Made by a program: the position numbers and the translations under genes
Notes under the pieces: generated by a model
The model's input: the letters and a program-made list of their open reading frames with translations, nothing else
Database searches by the model: none
What the model was told of the DNA's origin: nothing
Assembly: GCA_934120395.1 (NCBI GenBank)
Contig: CAKOTZ010000004.1
Location: 1-64,000 of the forward strand
Length of the DNA: 64,000 bases
Direction of reading: 5' to 3'
Source: an uncultured Clostridia bacterium
GTDB lineage: Bacteria; Bacillota; Clostridia; TANB77; CAG-508
Part shown: piece after piece, positions 63,309-64,000 of the stretch
How the letters are laid out: every line of letters starts with the position of its first letter
How positions within the stretch are numbered: position 1 is the first letter of the stretch

Positions 63309-64000
63309 TAGAAATTACCTCTTTTTCCATAAAATTTTTTAGATCCTTATCACTTGTAATAGTATCTTGTGTTAATAAATTATCCCATTTATGAATTAAT
63401 TCTCTTAATTCATTATCATCTGTTTTTGTTTGAGCAAAACCTAGACGTTTTAAATAAAAATCGTTTTTTTCAATAGCTCGTGCAATACGACGCCATGAAA
63501 TTACCTTTTTTTGATTTTCAAGTCTAGAATCTTCTTCCTCAGGAATATCTACAATGTCTAAATCATCTCTTTTTTTATACCAATAAGCAAATTTACGAAT
63601 TTTTCTATAGTAGTGTAACATTAAATCTTTATTATAAATTCCTATACTCTCTAGTAGAAAAATAGTATATTGTTGCCAACTCATAAAATCCGGTTTACTA
63701 GATTTTATATTGCCTAAAGCACTTGTTCTACAATAAATATTGCCAAAGTTAACTCCATTAACGCGGTGAACAACTTTTTCCCAAGTTTCATATTCAAGTG
63801 CTTTGAATTGATTTAATCCATTACGTTGGTCGTCACCATATGGTTGACAAATTCTTTGCTCATGAATGCTAAGTCCATTTTTATACATTAACTCATAAAC
63901 TTGATTATATTTTAAGTCTAACTTGCTAACAGCTCCCCAAATGTCTTCTACACGCCAGTCATAAATAGGGTAGAAGTTATATACATCTAAGAAATGATTA
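63289..64000 (-). CDS. DUF3440 PAPS-reductase-like protein (IbrA-like), C-terminal part
   Basis: The frame is open to the window end, so the N-terminal PP-loop ATP-pyrophosphatase part is missing. What is visible is the characteristic region YPIYDWRVEDIWGAV, GLSIHEQRICQPYGDDQRNG and RVNGVNFGNIYC, which is specific to the DUF3440/IbrA branch of phosphoadenosine phosphosulfate reductase-like proteins. About 237 residues are inside the window. Such pairs are found on mobile islands; the substrate is unknown. Confidence 0.88.
   Translation of the reverse strand, partial: NHFLDVYNFYPIYDWRVEDIWGAVSKLDLKYNQVYELMYKNGLSIHEQRICQPYGDDQRNGLNQFKALEYETWEKVVHRVNGVNFGNIYCRTSALGNIKSSKPDFMSWQQYTIFLLESIGIYNKDLMLHYYRKIRKFAYWYKKRDDLDIVDIPEEEDSRLENQKKVISWRRIARAIEKNDFYLKRLGFAQTKTDDNELRELIHKWDNLLTQDTITSDKDLKNFMEKEVISNDFKNK

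Overview
The window is AT-rich chromosomal DNA of a spore-forming, Gram-positive Clostridia-type bacterium, probably uncultured. Evidence for this is spoVB, sleB, yqfC, yqfD, spoIVB, ytaF, an alpha/beta SASP, rubrerythrin, IreB, a CD1247-type protein and the order ybeY-dgkA-era-yqzL-recO. Genes are tightly packed, strong AGGAGG-type ribosome binding sites are common, and many TTGACA/TATAAT promoters with 17-bp spacers are visible.

Layout: 1-157 is the end of a 5S rRNA plus tRNA-Asn. 0.2-10.5 kb holds housekeeping and sporulation genes (rdgB, rubrerythrin, spoVB, sleB, yqeG, a prepilin peptidase, pepP, efp, an M23 peptidase, tRNA-Trp, PAP2), then a small convergent toxin/antisense-like unit and tmRNA. 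10.7-25.5 kb holds a Ca2+-ATPase, a polysaccharide deacetylase, an acyl-CoA synthetase, ylmH, a GH18 enzyme, aspS, greA, ppaC and a GT51 transglycosylase. 25.7-29.6 kb is a small locus with a TadZ-like protein and a GAF/GGDEF-like protein. 29.6-30.7 kb is ireB-ruvX-DUF1292. 30.7-31.5 kb is a type III toxin-antitoxin locus (ToxN/AbiQ). 31.7-41.3 kb is a pilin-like gene, yqfCD, ybeY, dgkA, DUF3048, era, yqzL, recO, hpf, SASP and a HAD phosphatase. 41.4-53.2 kb is one large Tad/type II-secretion-like pilus operon (CpaB-like, two MinD-like proteins, CpaF-like ATPase, F-type membrane protein, seven pilin-like or anchored proteins). 53.3-64 kb holds spoIVB, murC, ytaF, a second Ca2+-ATPase, tRNA-Glu, mutS2 and a ParB-like/unknown/DUF3440 (IbrAB-like) cluster cut by the window end.

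Main discovery: six genes (spoVB, the prepilin peptidase, a pilin-like gene, recO, the CpaF-like ATPase and the second Ca2+-ATPase) need a +1 frameshift, and in every one the shift point is an in-frame CGG codon. Skipping the C and reading GGN (Gly) restores the family's full-length protein. I scanned all other recognised genes on both strands by eye and found no in-frame CGG, although CGC, CGT and CGA are used. This suggests that CGG is not a sense codon here but an obligatory or programmed +1 frameshift signal, or a codon with no tRNA. Three of the six genes belong to pilus biogenesis. Other points of note are the type I TA-like unit with convergent promoters and matching leaders, an unusual tmRNA tag ending in LCAA, duplicated terminators around the type III antitoxin, and a long hairpin burying the start codon of the gene at 59444.
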